Of a DNA stretch of 64,000 nucleotides, positions 52,215-61,587 are shown one piece after another. The first letter of the stretch is position 1, and every line of letters begins with the position of its first letter. The position numbers and the translations under genes are program-made. The stretch comes from Flavobacterium salmonis (GTDB taxonomy: Bacteria; Bacteroidota; Bacteroidia; Flavobacteriales; Flavobacteriaceae), in assembly GCF_903819435.1 (NCBI RefSeq), contig NZ_CAIJDP010000068.1, forward strand, positions 418,828-482,827. The letters are read 5' to 3'. Below the pieces are notes generated by a model. The model searched no databases. It had not been told where the DNA came from and worked only from the letters and a program-made list of their open reading frames with translations.

Positions 52215-53135
52215 TTAAAAATAAAACAAATGTCCTTTAAGCCCTTTATTGGCGGTATATTCGAGAGTTGGAGCCGGAATTTTTATCGTATTAAAAACGG
52301 AAAAAATAGTTTTAAAAAAATGTGATTTTGTGTTAATTTTAGCTAAATCAACATCAAAAGAAAGATAAATCTGACGAAAATTTTCAGGATTTTGAGCTAA
52401 AACGAAATTTTCATTTTTATTGTTTCCGGATAACATTCCATCAGCTCCATATCCAAAAGCTACATTTAACCACTTCGGAATTTTTGTTTCTTTAGCAAAA
52501 GAATACAGATTTACAGATAACCAATACGTCTGTCCATTATAGTCTTTTAAAATCTGTTCATTAAGCGAACTCCCAAGCTTATCAGGTCTTTTATTCGCAT
52601 ATTGAGTCGTATGGAAGGAAAATTTAGGCGTTATTCGTTGTTCATTCCAAAGTAATTCCTGAGAAACATATAAAGCAGTTCCGGTTGCATTAGCAATTAA
52701 ATCACCCGAAGATGCACCCCATTCTGCAGAGTATCCATCTAAAACTTCAACAGCAGTGAGAAAGGCAAAACCTACACCTGCTCCATAAATCAATTGCTTT
52801 TTTTTACTTGCACCACTCCAATTCAACGCTTCAGCTCCGAATCTTCCTAAATGATACGCCGAATAAAAATGGCCTATTTTATCCATTTGGAGCCATTCGT
52901 CATTATCATTTATAAAATGAAAATTAGATTTCGGATAATCGGCATACCAAATCTGATTCAAACCAATTAAAGTAACTGAGGCCAAAGCGGCCTCAGTTAT
53001 AACAACTGTATTTTGTCTCTTTTTATTTAAAGTATCTAAAGGCTTTAAAAAATTCTCAATTTTATTCTGTGCTTCAATAAATTGAAAACTCAAAATGAAT
53101 AAAACCGATAAGAAAAAGGAAATTTTAAAATTCAA
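52215..53135 (-). CDS. DUF2279 (YfiM-like) envelope protein
   Basis: A 306-residue protein with a signal peptide (ends IEAQ, about 22). The DUF2279 core spans about 85-160: KIGHFYSAYHLGRFG, then GVGFAFLTAVEVLDGYSAEWG and SSGDLIANATGTAL, with repeated hydrophobic segments; the C-terminal half may form beta strands (YGADGMLSGNN and FRQIYLSFDVDL). Bacteroidota members are exported and of unknown role. It lies 2 nt after mltG. Confidence 0.8.
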   Translation of the reverse strand: MNFKISFFLSVLFILSFQFIEAQNKIENFLKPLDTLNKKRQNTVVITEAALASVTLIGLNQIWYADYPKSNFHFINDNDEWLQMDKIGHFYSAYHLGRFGAEALNWSGASKKKQLIYGAGVGFAFLTAVEVLDGYSAEWGASSGDLIANATGTALYVSQELLWNEQRITPKFSFHTTQYANKRPDKLGSSLNEQILKDYNGQTYWLSVNLYSFAKETKIPKWLNVAFGYGADGMLSGNNKNENFVLAQNPENFRQIYLSFDVDLAKINTKSHFFKTIFSVFNTIKIPAPTLEYTANKGLKGHLFYF

Positions 53136-53137
53136 AA

Positions 53138-54178
53138 CTATCTTGTTACGCCCTGACCGGCAATCCAGTCTGAATATTTTTTTGCATTAATGGTGTGCTG
53201 CTCATAAGTTGAGGCAAATTCATGATAACCAAAACGATCGATACTGGCACAAAAATAAATATAATCGTGTTTTTCAGGGTTTAAAACCGCTTCAACAGCA
53301 GTAATATCCGGCATTGCAATTGGTCCCGGAGGAAGTCCTATATTCACGTAAGTATTATAAGGAGATTTCATAATCAAATCATTATAAAATACTCTTTTGA
53401 TAACCTGATCAAAATTATTGTCACGTAATTTTAAGGCATAAATCACAGTTGGATCTGCTTGTAAAGGCATTTCTAAGCGTAAGCGATTTAAATAAACACC
53501 CGCGATACGAGGTCTTTCATCTTTTTTAACTGATTCTTTATGTACAATAGAGGCTAAAATTGTTGCCTGAACTGGGGTTAAACCTTGTTTTTTAGCTTTT
53601 TCGATTCTTTCAGCTGTCCAAAAATTGTGATATTCCTTAATCATTTTATCACGGAATTTTATTGCCGAAGTATTCCAGTAAACTTCATAAGTATTTGGAA
53701 TAAACATGGCAAAAACATTCTCTTCATTAAAACCATTTTCTTTTAAGAAAGTAGAATCTTTTATGGCTTTCAACAATGACAAACTATCAGCTTCAATTTG
53801 TGAACCTATCCTTCCGGCAAAATTCTCTAAGCGCTCCTGATTATTAAACGCAAGTTTAACCGGAACATTAGATCGCATTGCACGAACCAAATCAATATTG
53901 TTCATATCTTTTTTAAGTAAAAAACGCCCTGATTTTACATTTTCAGGATAACTGCGTTTACTGGCAACCATTTCGAAATTATCGAAATTCTTAATATAAG
54001 GTTCTAATATTTTTTTAACATCAGCATAAGTAGCATCAGTAGGAACATATACGTAAAGTTCTTTTTCTTCAAATTTTGTATTGGCACTAAAAATTCTGCT
54101 AATAAGTATAAATCCGTAAATCATTAAAACTGAAATAACAGCTACGGCAACTATCGTGATAATCTTTTTAAAGTTCAA
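53138..54178 (-). CDS. mltG: Endolytic murein transglycosylase MltG
   Basis: YceG-family lytic transglycosylase that terminates nascent glycan strands at the inner membrane (346 residues). One transmembrane helix (about 8-28) precedes the LysM-like region and the catalytic domain with ASIVHKESVKKDE (conserved Glu in KES) and AGVYLNRLRLEMPLQADPTVIYAL, the substrate motif. It lies 2 nt before the DUF2279 gene and 10 nt after the GNAT gene, so they probably share one transcript with dapF. Confidence 0.94.
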   Translation of the reverse strand: MNFKKIITIVAVAVISVLMIYGFILISRIFSANTKFEEKELYVYVPTDATYADVKKILEPYIKNFDNFEMVASKRSYPENVKSGRFLLKKDMNNIDLVRAMRSNVPVKLAFNNQERLENFAGRIGSQIEADSLSLLKAIKDSTFLKENGFNEENVFAMFIPNTYEVYWNTSAIKFRDKMIKEYHNFWTAERIEKAKKQGLTPVQATILASIVHKESVKKDERPRIAGVYLNRLRLEMPLQADPTVIYALKLRDNNFDQVIKRVFYNDLIMKSPYNTYVNIGLPPGPIAMPDITAVEAVLNPEKHDYIYFCASIDRFGYHEFASTYEQHTINAKKYSDWIAGQGVTR

Positions 54179-54188
54179 AGTTTAAAAT

Positions 54189-54722
54189 TTAAATTTGTTT
54201 GTTAATTAACTGAAAAATTGCTTCGTCCTGATATTGTCCATTTAGCAAAATCCAATCTTTTTTAATTCCTGTTTGCTCAAAGCCAAATTTAGTAAAAAGA
54301 GCTATACTTGCTACATTTCTTACGCTAATATTTGCATATAATTGATGTAAGTTCAAATTATAAAAAGAATACTTAATTAATAACTCTAAAGCCTCAGAAC
54401 CAATATTTTGATTTCGATTTTCCTTATTCTGAATTACAATACCAACTCCTGCTCTATTATTTTTCGGATCAAATTCAAATAAATCAATTAATCCTATAGC
54501 CGGAAAATCTTCATCCTGACAGATTGCCAAACGGAATTGTTTCGCTTCATAAATGTCCTGATGTGCGTTTTCAAGATATTGCCGAACCAAAAAACGGCTA
54601 TATGGTGTTTGCGTATTGCTGACTTCCCAAATGCTTTGATCATTTTCCATAGCATAAACGAACTCTAAATCATTAGGCTCTAATGCGCGCAGATAAATAT
54701 TTTTGCCTTTAAGAGTTATCAT
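54189..54722 (-). CDS. GNAT-family N-acetyltransferase (RimJ/RimL-like)
   Basis: A 177-residue acetyltransferase beginning ITLKGKNIYLRALEPND, typical of the RimJ/RimL/SpeG branch, with the motif A region QNIGSEALELLIKYSF at about 105-120 and terminal NLHQLYANI. The target is unknown. Its ATG overlaps the preceding TPR gene stop by one base (TAATG), indicating translational coupling. Confidence 0.86.
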   Translation of the reverse strand: MITLKGKNIYLRALEPNDLEFVYAMENDQSIWEVSNTQTPYSRFLVRQYLENAHQDIYEAKQFRLAICQDEDFPAIGLIDLFEFDPKNNRAGVGIVIQNKENRNQNIGSEALELLIKYSFYNLNLHQLYANISVRNVASIALFTKFGFEQTGIKKDWILLNGQYQDEAIFQLINKQI

Positions 54723-55651
54723 TACAATGTAGCTTTTTGATTTCCGGATTTTGATAGAAAAATCAAATATAAAAGACTGATTGCAACAACTGCCAGAATA
54801 AATGAAAGCAATGTTCTTACATAATCTATTTCGGCACTATCGTTCGAGTTTCTATTTTTAAAAATTGGCTTAGGATTCAGGACATGTTTTGCATAAATCA
54901 ATCTTTTTTCTAAAACCGGACTTTTTAAACCGTATTCTTTCGCCTTTTCCAGAATTGGCTTTGCAGTATTAAATTGTCTTTTGAGCATTTTTATATTCCC
55001 TAATTCAAACATCAATATTGCAATTATATTATCTTTAGGCTGAATAAATGATAGCCTTTCATTTAACTGATAATATAAAGATTTATCTAATTTATTTAGT
55101 TGAATTGTGTCCAATTTAGAAATAGGTTTTATCTCATTTCCAAAATCTGTGTTTAATAAAAATTTAGAGTTTTGAAACTTTTCTCCATTTATTTTTGCTT
55201 CTAAAATTCTAGAATGAAGCCATTCTGAACCATTATGTGATTTAGAATTAATAGTAATCGATTTATTGATCCACCTTAAAGCCTCTTTATTATTCCCCAT
55301 TAATTCATACAATGTTCCTATGTTTGAAGCTGTAGAATATCGGTTTGGTTTTAATTTTTCTATTTTTAAATAGAGTTTCAAAGCTTCGTCATATCTCTTT
55401 TCAAGAATCAGAATATATCCTTTATCAGATAAATAATCTAGATCTTTTGTTTTTTTATACAAACTATCAAGCTCAAATTTAACACGCTCCATATTTCTAC
55501 TGATAGGAAAATTATGTCCAAATGGCAAAGCATCAGCATAATCCATATAAAGATAGCCACCGTTTTTCATGATGTATTTTTCGCCATTCAAGCATGCATA
55601 CGTGTTTAATAACGTAAAAAATAAGAATCCAATACAGAAAATTTTTCTCAA
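54722..55651 (-). CDS. TPR-containing membrane protein
   Basis: A 309-residue protein with a signal or N-terminal anchor (about 3-20), tetratricopeptide-like repeats in the middle (YDEALKLYLKIEKLKP, NIGTLYELMGNNKEALRWI, FELGNIKMLKRQFNTAKPI) and a single C-terminal transmembrane helix (about 277-297). TPR modules usually mediate protein contacts. Placed 27 nt after dapF and before mltG, it may belong to cell-wall work, but this is context only. Confidence 0.75.
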   Translation of the reverse strand: MRKIFCIGFLFFTLLNTYACLNGEKYIMKNGGYLYMDYADALPFGHNFPISRNMERVKFELDSLYKKTKDLDYLSDKGYILILEKRYDEALKLYLKIEKLKPNRYSTASNIGTLYELMGNNKEALRWINKSITINSKSHNGSEWLHSRILEAKINGEKFQNSKFLLNTDFGNEIKPISKLDTIQLNKLDKSLYYQLNERLSFIQPKDNIIAILMFELGNIKMLKRQFNTAKPILEKAKEYGLKSPVLEKRLIYAKHVLNPKPIFKNRNSNDSAEIDYVRTLLSFILAVVAISLLYLIFLSKSGNQKATL

Positions 55652-55678
55652 GGTTTTTTTGATATTAATATAGTGAAA

Positions 55679-56461
55679 TTAAATCTCTATTATTCCTTTA
55701 AAAACAAATTTTGCAGGACCAATTAAAAAAACATTCGTAAAATGTTCTCCTAATTTATCAAAAGAAACGGCCAGTTTTCCTCCTTCAACATTTATATCAA
55801 TTGAAGTTTTATCCGTCTGTCCGGTTGCATTCATGGCAATTGCTACAGCCGTTGCACCAGTACCACAAGCTAAAGTCTCATCCTCAACTCCTCTTTCATA
55901 AGTTCGAAGTGAAAATTCAGAATCATTGATTTTTTTGACGAAATTAATATTGCTTCCCTTTTGTCCGTACAATTCTCCGTAACGAATTGCTGCTCCGTTT
56001 TCTTTTACATTATAATGTTCCAAATCATCTACAATTTGTACATGATGGGGCGAACCGGTATTTAAAAAAGTATAGGAATCTTTCTTTTGAACTTCATCAA
56101 CATCAATCATCTGCAATGAAACAATTGAGTCATTATTTACAGTTGCATGATGCAAACCATCTGTAGCAATAAAGGTGGTTTTATTTTCAATAACGCCTAA
56201 TTGATTAGCAAAAGCTACAAGACAACGGCCTCCGTTCCCACACATTGAACTTTCGTTTCCATCTGAGTTGTAATATACCATTTTGAAATCGGTTTCAGCA
56301 TCATTTTCCAGTAAAATAAGGCCGTCAGCACCAATTCCGAAACGTCTGTCACATAAGCGTTCTGTAAGTTTTACATCTTCTTTAGGAAAGAAATCTGAAC
56401 GGTTATCAATCATTACAAAATCGTTTCCGGTACCCTGATATTTATAAAATTCTATTTGCAT
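55679..56461 (-). CDS. dapF: Diaminopimelate epimerase
   Basis: Epimerises LL-diaminopimelate to the meso form for lysine and peptidoglycan synthesis (260 residues). The two catalytic cysteines lie in SSMCGNGGRC (about 75) and ACGTGATAVA (about 200), and the conserved FYKYQGTGNDFVMID starts the protein. It heads an operon-like run: TPR, GNAT, mltG and DUF2279. A -7 box is upstream. Confidence 0.95.
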   Translation of the reverse strand: MQIEFYKYQGTGNDFVMIDNRSDFFPKEDVKLTERLCDRRFGIGADGLILLENDAETDFKMVYYNSDGNESSMCGNGGRCLVAFANQLGVIENKTTFIATDGLHHATVNNDSIVSLQMIDVDEVQKKDSYTFLNTGSPHHVQIVDDLEHYNVKENGAAIRYGELYGQKGSNINFVKKINDSEFSLRTYERGVEDETLACGTGATAVAIAMNATGQTDKTSIDINVEGGKLAVSFDKLGEHFTNVFLIGPAKFVFKGIIEI

Positions 56462-56480
56462 TTTTTAGTTGTTAGAAGTA

Positions 56481-56488
56481 CAAAAGTA
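56481..56488 (-). promoter_or_regulatory. -7 box TACTTTTG for dapF
   Basis: TANNTTTG match on the minus strand, 19 nt upstream of the dapF ATG. Confidence 0.55.
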
Positions 56489-56598
56489 CGAAGTATTAAT
56501 TAATGAAATGTTAATCAATGTTAAAGAGCGTTAAACCATTTTTCAAAATATTTTTTTCTATTAATTTTACATAAGTAACTTAAACATAAATCCTAATT

Positions 56599-57999
56599 AT
56601 GAAAAGATTTTCAAGCTTATTTTTAGTATCATTATTGAGTGGTGCTACTACTCTTGGGGCTTACAAATTATTATTTGATGGCAACAATTCTTTTTTGGGA
56701 AGAGAAAATTCTGTTGTTACTCTTGCCCCGAATTCATTTGGCAGAAATGTTGGTCTGGCTGCCGAAACAGTAGATTTTACTGAAGCTGCTGATAAAACAA
56801 TTCATACTGTTGTTCACGTTAAAAATGTTTCGCGCAGAACAGTTAGTAATCCGATGCTGGAGTTTTTCTACGGTTATGGAGGACAACAACAGCAGGAACA
56901 GGTTGGAACTGGTTCAGGTGTTATTATTTCTGAAGACGGTTACATTGTAACAAATAATCACGTTATTAAGGATGCTACCGAAATTGAAATTACCTTAAAT
57001 AATAAAAAATCATATAAAGCAAAACTGATTGGAACAGACTCTAAAATGGATATTGCTTTATTGAAAATTGATGCTGACGAAAAACTTCCATACACTGCTT
57101 TTGCAAATTCTGACAGCGTAAAAGTTGGAGAATGGGTTTTGGCAGTTGGGAATCCTTACAACTTAACTTCTACTGTTACAGCCGGAATTGTTTCAGCGAA
57201 AGCCAGAAATCTTGACACGAGTGGAATCCAGTCCTTTATTCAGACTGATGCTGCCGTAAACCCTGGAAACAGTGGTGGAGCACTGGTTAATACCCGTGGA
57301 GAATTAATTGGAATTAATACTATGATTTCTTCCATGACCGGATCATATGTTGGATATTCTTTTGCAGTTCCATCAAATAATGCCCGTAAAATTGTTGAAG
57401 ATATAATGGAATTCGGAAATGTACAAAGAGGAATCTTAGGTGTTGAAGGCGGTGAATTAAATAGTAATGCTTCAAAAGAGTTGGGTATTTCTGAAACACA
57501 GGGTTTTTACATCAATAAAGTTACCCCTAAATCCGGGGCTCAAAAAGCCGGTCTTACAAAAGGTGACATCATTATAAAATTAGACAGTCAGAATATTTCA
57601 ACATTTGCCGATCTTTCCGGTTATATCAATACCAAAAGACCAAATGACGTGGTACAGGTAACCTACATGCGAGAAGGAAAATCGAAAGTGGTTCCTGTAA
57701 CATTAAGCAAAAATGAGTTTTTTAGTACCGAGTTTAAAGGAATCGAATTAGAAAATATTGATGCTGTTGACAAAAAGAAATTCAAAATTGATTATGGAGT
57801 TAAAATTAAAAACATAACCAATGAGAATTTGATGCAATATCAAAATGAATTGCAGGGGAATATCATTTTAAGCATAGACAACATAAAAGCAACAAATGTT
57901 GAAACTGTTTCAAAACTTCTAAACAAAAAAGATGAAGGTCAAAGTATCCGAATTGAAATGATCAATAAAAACGGAGAAATCTTTAGAATTATCATTTAA
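56599..57999 (+). CDS. Do/HtrA-family serine protease
   Basis: Envelope protease of 466 residues with an N-terminal anchor/signal (about 5-25). The trypsin-like domain carries His in VTNNHVI (about 117), Asp in KMDIALLKI (about 151) and Ser in NPGNSGGAL (about 225). A clear PDZ domain follows (about 270-370) and a shorter second PDZ-like segment (about 390-460). It degrades misfolded periplasmic proteins. It ends at a terminator, with GAPDH next. Confidence 0.93.
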   Translation: MKRFSSLFLVSLLSGATTLGAYKLLFDGNNSFLGRENSVVTLAPNSFGRNVGLAAETVDFTEAADKTIHTVVHVKNVSRRTVSNPMLEFFYGYGGQQQQEQVGTGSGVIISEDGYIVTNNHVIKDATEIEITLNNKKSYKAKLIGTDSKMDIALLKIDADEKLPYTAFANSDSVKVGEWVLAVGNPYNLTSTVTAGIVSAKARNLDTSGIQSFIQTDAAVNPGNSGGALVNTRGELIGINTMISSMTGSYVGYSFAVPSNNARKIVEDIMEFGNVQRGILGVEGGELNSNASKELGISETQGFYINKVTPKSGAQKAGLTKGDIIIKLDSQNISTFADLSGYINTKRPNDVVQVTYMREGKSKVVPVTLSKNEFFSTEFKGIELENIDAVDKKKFKIDYGVKIKNITNENLMQYQNELQGNIILSIDNIKATNVETVSKLLNKKDEGQSIRIEMINKNGEIFRIII

Positions 58000-58041
58000 A
58001 AATAGTCACATCAAAGTTTTAAACTGAGACTAAATATTACC

Positions 58042-58080
58042 AAAAGCCATCTTAAAAAATTAAGGTGGCTTTTTTATTTT
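58042..58080 (+). terminator. Terminator after the HtrA gene
   Basis: AAAAGCCATCTTA and TAAGGTGGCTTTT pair around a short loop, followed by a T run. Confidence 0.8.
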
Positions 58081-58125
58081 TCAAAAATAAATTACAAAAC
58101 AAGTTACGAAATCGATTGAAATAAG

Positions 58126-58133
58126 TAGTTTTG
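58126..58133 (+). promoter_or_regulatory. -7 box TAGTTTTG for the GAPDH gene
   Basis: TANNTTTG match, followed by CGCAAAA, 49 nt upstream of the ATG. Confidence 0.55.
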
Positions 58134-58182
58134 CGCAAAATTTTAAAATAGTGAGCGTTTTATTTTTTTAATTCAATCAATT

Positions 58183-59631
58183 ATGAACAACAAAACTTTG
58201 TACCAAAAAGAAGTATCTCTACAAGTCGACCGAAGAAGAGCTGGAGTCCAATTAATTAAAATCATAAGTGATTTATGGTATGACAAATCCATCGAAATGG
58301 TTTTATTTAAGAATCAGTTGTTGGATAAAAATGTCAGTGACATTATCAATTTGCATCAATATGCAGGAGAATTTGTCGGCAAGCCAATCAGCATTTTTGA
58401 TTCTGTTGAAATTGCTAAAGTCATTTTATCATTAGATTTTCCACCTGCTAAATTAGATCTTGGAAAATTGACATATGAATATCAGTTGGAAGAAGAAAAA
58501 TATCCGGATGCCAGATATTTTGTAATGGATAAATTAAAAAAAGCCAAATCATCTAAAGAAATTCAGCCTAAAGATGTCGTTCTGTATGGCTTTGGAAGAA
58601 TTGGACGTTTATTGGCAAGAGAACTAATGTCAAAAACCGGAAAAGGAAACCAGTTACGCCTGAGAGCAATTGTGACCCGGGATAAAATTGATTCAGTGAT
58701 CTTAGAGAAAAGAGCTTCTCTATTAAGACATGACTCAATTCACGGAAATTTCCAGGGTTCAGTAACAGCAGACCCAAAAAATAATGCTTTGATTATTAAC
58801 GGAACTACAGTAAACATAATCAATGCAAATTCGCCTGAAGAAATAGATTATACACAATACAGCATTAATGACGCACTTGTCATTGACAACAGTGGAGCTT
58901 TTACATCTGAAGAAGCTTTAAAAAAACATTTAATTTCAAAAGGAGTCAGTAAAGTATTGTTGACAGCACCCGGAAAAGGAGTTCCAAATATTGTATATGG
59001 CGTAAACCATAACGAATACAATCCTGATGATACAGCTATTTTTTCGGCTGCATCATGTACTACAAATGCCATAACCCCTATTTTAAAAGTTATTGAAGAT
59101 AGTTTAGGAATTGCAAAAGGCCATCTGGAAACTATTCACGCCTATACAAACGATCAGAATCTGGTTGACAATATGCACAAAAAATACCGTCGCGGAAGAG
59201 CTGCAGCCTTAAACATGGTTATTACCGAAACGGGGGCGGGGAATGCAGTTGCAAAAGCAATTCCGTCACTTGAAGGAAAACTGACTTCAAATGCTATTAG
59301 AGTTCCGGTTCCAAACGGATCATTAGTAGTTGTAAACTTAGAAGTCAAAAAAGCAACCTCAATAACTGCTGTAAATAAAATAATGAAGAAATATGCCTTA
59401 GAAGGCGAATTGGTAGAACAAATTAAATATTCATTAAATAATGAACTCGTTTCATCTGACATTATTGGAACTTCTGCCCCTGCAATTTATGACAGTAATG
59501 CAACAATTGTTTCTAAAGACGGAAAAAATATTATTCTTTACATTTGGTATGACAATGAATACGGTTATAGTCACCAGGTAATTCGTTTAGCAAAATATAT
59601 TGCCAAAGTTAGAAGATTCACTTATTATTAA
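58183..59631 (+). CDS. gap: Glyceraldehyde-3-phosphate dehydrogenase, N-terminally extended
   Basis: Glycolytic/gluconeogenic enzyme of 482 residues against the usual 330-340. A roughly 125-residue N-terminal extension of helical appearance precedes the Rossmann motif GFGRIGRLLARELM. The active-site Cys is in SAASCTTNAITPIL, and the rest of the domain is full (YTNDQNLVDNMHKKYRRGRAAALNM, IRVPVPNGSLVVVNL, WYDNEYGYS). This long form occurs in Bacteroidota. The extension's role is unknown. Confidence 0.94.
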   Translation: MNNKTLYQKEVSLQVDRRRAGVQLIKIISDLWYDKSIEMVLFKNQLLDKNVSDIINLHQYAGEFVGKPISIFDSVEIAKVILSLDFPPAKLDLGKLTYEYQLEEEKYPDARYFVMDKLKKAKSSKEIQPKDVVLYGFGRIGRLLARELMSKTGKGNQLRLRAIVTRDKIDSVILEKRASLLRHDSIHGNFQGSVTADPKNNALIINGTTVNIINANSPEEIDYTQYSINDALVIDNSGAFTSEEALKKHLISKGVSKVLLTAPGKGVPNIVYGVNHNEYNPDDTAIFSAASCTTNAITPILKVIEDSLGIAKGHLETIHAYTNDQNLVDNMHKKYRRGRAAALNMVITETGAGNAVAKAIPSLEGKLTSNAIRVPVPNGSLVVVNLEVKKATSITAVNKIMKKYALEGELVEQIKYSLNNELVSSDIIGTSAPAIYDSNATIVSKDGKNIILYIWYDNEYGYSHQVIRLAKYIAKVRRFTYY

Positions 59632-59652
59632 TATAAAAACCAACCATCTCTT

Positions 59653-59687
59653 AAACCATCAGGGTTTTTCTGGTGGTTTTTTATTTT
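59653..59687 (+). terminator. Terminator after gap
   Basis: AAACCATCAG and CTGGTGGTTT pair, followed by a T run. It adjoins the stop of the convergent Lrp-type gene. Confidence 0.75.
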
Positions 59688-60144
59688 AAATAGGAAGTAC
59701 AGTTGTACTCTTTACTTCAGAAATTACAAAAACAGTATTAATTAAGGAGACTTCAGGTAAAACCGATAATTTCTTTTGATGAAAATAATGATAGCTTTCC
59801 ATATCCGGAATAATAATTTTCAGCATATAATCAAAATTTCCAGAAACATAATTGCACTCAACAACTTCAGGCATATTTAAAATCGACTGGTTAAAACCTT
59901 CCGATGTATCATAGGTCTGTTTTGTTAAAGTTACCTGACAATAAACAGTTAGATTATTGCCTAGCTTTTTCTTGTTTAAAATTGAAACATACTTCTCTAT
60001 AACACCTTCTTTTTCAAGACGTTTAACTCTATCATGAACGGGTGTTAATGACAAATTTATTTTGTTTGCAATGTCTTTCAGTGTGTAATGAGCATTTTCC
60101 TGTAAAAGACGTAAGATTTTCTTATCAATTTCATCTAAAGCCAT
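59686..60144 (-). CDS. Lrp/AsnC-family transcriptional regulator
   Basis: A 152-residue regulator: N-terminal winged helix (IDKKILRLLQENAHYTLKD, then LSLTPVHDRVKRLEKEG) and C-terminal RAM/AsnC ligand domain (about 70-150). It is divergent from the alanine dehydrogenase gene (199-nt gap), the usual arrangement where an Lrp-type protein senses an amino acid and controls its catabolic gene. Confidence 0.92.
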   Translation of the reverse strand: MALDEIDKKILRLLQENAHYTLKDIANKINLSLTPVHDRVKRLEKEGVIEKYVSILNKKKLGNNLTVYCQVTLTKQTYDTSEGFNQSILNMPEVVECNYVSGNFDYMLKIIIPDMESYHYFHQKKLSVLPEVSLINTVFVISEVKSTTVLPI

Positions 60145-60299
60145 AACGAAAACGTTTTCTATATTTAACCAAAATCAGTCATTTTTTCTTTTTAAAGAAA
60201 TAAAAATGAATCTATAAAGAATAATTTTCTGTAAAAATACAACATAAAATAATATTTTCTTATTTAAAGCCTAATTATCAATAATATATTCTCTATTAA

Positions 60300-60307
60300 T
60301 ACATTTG
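60300..60307 (+). promoter_or_regulatory. -7 box TACATTTG for the alanine dehydrogenase gene
   Basis: TANNTTTG match 36 nt upstream of the ATG at 60344, in the divergent region shared with the Lrp gene. Confidence 0.5.
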
Positions 60308-60343
60308 TAACATAACTCTATAAAAAACAAAATACATAAAATT

Positions 60344-61462
60344 ATGATAATAGGTGTTCCAAAAGAAATTAAGAATAATGAAAACCGTGTAGCTTTAACT
60401 CCTGCCGGTGTTTCTGAAATGAAAAAACACGGGCATACAGTTTACGTTCAGTCTACTGCCGGTTTAGGAAGTGGTTTCGGCGATGAAGAATATGCAGATG
60501 CTGGTGCAATTGTATTACCAACAATTGAAGAAGTTTATGCGATTGCAGAAATGATCATTAAAGTAAAAGAACCAATTGCTTCTGAATACCCTTTAATCAA
60601 AAAAGATCAATTACTTTTCACTTACTTCCATTTTGCTTCTTCAGAAGAATTAACTCATGCAATGCTTGAAAAAGGTGCTGTTTGTCTAGCTTACGAAACT
60701 GTAGAAAAAACAGACCGTAGTTTACCATTATTAGTTCCAATGTCTGAAGTTGCAGGTCGTATGGCGATTCAGCAAGGAGCAAAATATCTTGAAAAACCAT
60801 TAAAAGGAAGAGGAATTCTTTTAGGTGGCGTACCAGGTGTACCGCCTGCAAAAGTTTTAGTTTTAGGTGGAGGAATTGTAGGAACTCAGGCTGCAAAAAT
60901 GGCTGCTGGTTTAGGTGCTCAGGTAACCATTATGGATTTAAGCTTGCCACGTTTACGTCAATTGGACGATATTATGCCGGCAAACGTAAACACAGAAATG
61001 TCTAACCATTACAACATCACCAGAGCAATTAAAGATGCAGACTTAATTGTTGGAGCAGTTTTAATTCCGGGAGCAAAAGCACCGCACTTAATTACCCGCG
61101 ACATGCTAAAATTAATGCGTCCTGGAACGGTTGTCGTTGACGTTGCTGTAGATCAGGGAGGATGTATCGAAACTTGTACTCCAACAACACATGAAAATCC
61201 AACTTTTATTATTGATGATATTGTTCACTATTGTGTAGCTAATATGCCAGGAGCTGTTCCTTATACATCTACTTTAGCTTTGACTAATGCTACTTTGCCT
61301 TATGCAGTACAATTAGCGAATAAAGGCTGGGAAAAAGCTTGTAATGAAAACGAAGAATTGAAAAAAGGTTTAAACATTGCCAACGGAAAAATCCTTTACA
61401 AAGGAGTTGCCGAAGCATGGAATCTTCCTTTTAATGAAGAATTAGTAGTAGCAAACGCATAG
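60344..61462 (+). CDS. ald: Alanine dehydrogenase
   Basis: NAD-dependent reversible oxidative deamination of L-alanine to pyruvate (372 residues). The N-terminus IIGVPKEIKNNENRVALTPAGV and the substrate-binding VKEPIASEYPL are hallmarks; the dinucleotide motif GGGIVGTQAAKMAAGLGA is at about 174-191, and the C-terminal segment KGRGILLGGVPGV is typical. It probably links amino-acid catabolism to energy supply and may be controlled by the divergent Lrp-type regulator. Confidence 0.95.
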   Translation: MIIGVPKEIKNNENRVALTPAGVSEMKKHGHTVYVQSTAGLGSGFGDEEYADAGAIVLPTIEEVYAIAEMIIKVKEPIASEYPLIKKDQLLFTYFHFASSEELTHAMLEKGAVCLAYETVEKTDRSLPLLVPMSEVAGRMAIQQGAKYLEKPLKGRGILLGGVPGVPPAKVLVLGGGIVGTQAAKMAAGLGAQVTIMDLSLPRLRQLDDIMPANVNTEMSNHYNITRAIKDADLIVGAVLIPGAKAPHLITRDMLKLMRPGTVVVDVAVDQGGCIETCTPTTHENPTFIIDDIVHYCVANMPGAVPYTSTLALTNATLPYAVQLANKGWEKACNENEELKKGLNIANGKILYKGVAEAWNLPFNEELVVANA

Positions 61463-61502
61463 TTATTACTAACATAGTGTTTACTAATTCACTAGCAAAA
61501 AT

Positions 61503-61534
61503 GCTTTTCAATTATTGAAAAGCTTTTTTTTTTT
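61503..61534 (+). terminator. Terminator after ald
   Basis: GCTTTTCAA and TTGAAAAGC pair around TTA, followed by a run of eleven T residues. Confidence 0.85.
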
Positions 61535-61537
61535 GCA

Positions 61538-61567
61538 CAAAAAAAACCTGTCTCAAAAGACAGGTTT
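61538..61567 (-). terminator. Terminator of the PafA-type gene
   Basis: AAACCTGTCT and AGACAGGTTT pair around CAAA; the T run is on the minus strand. Together with the adjacent ald terminator it insulates convergent genes. Confidence 0.85.
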
Positions 61568-61587
61568 AAATTTATAATTCTAAAATA

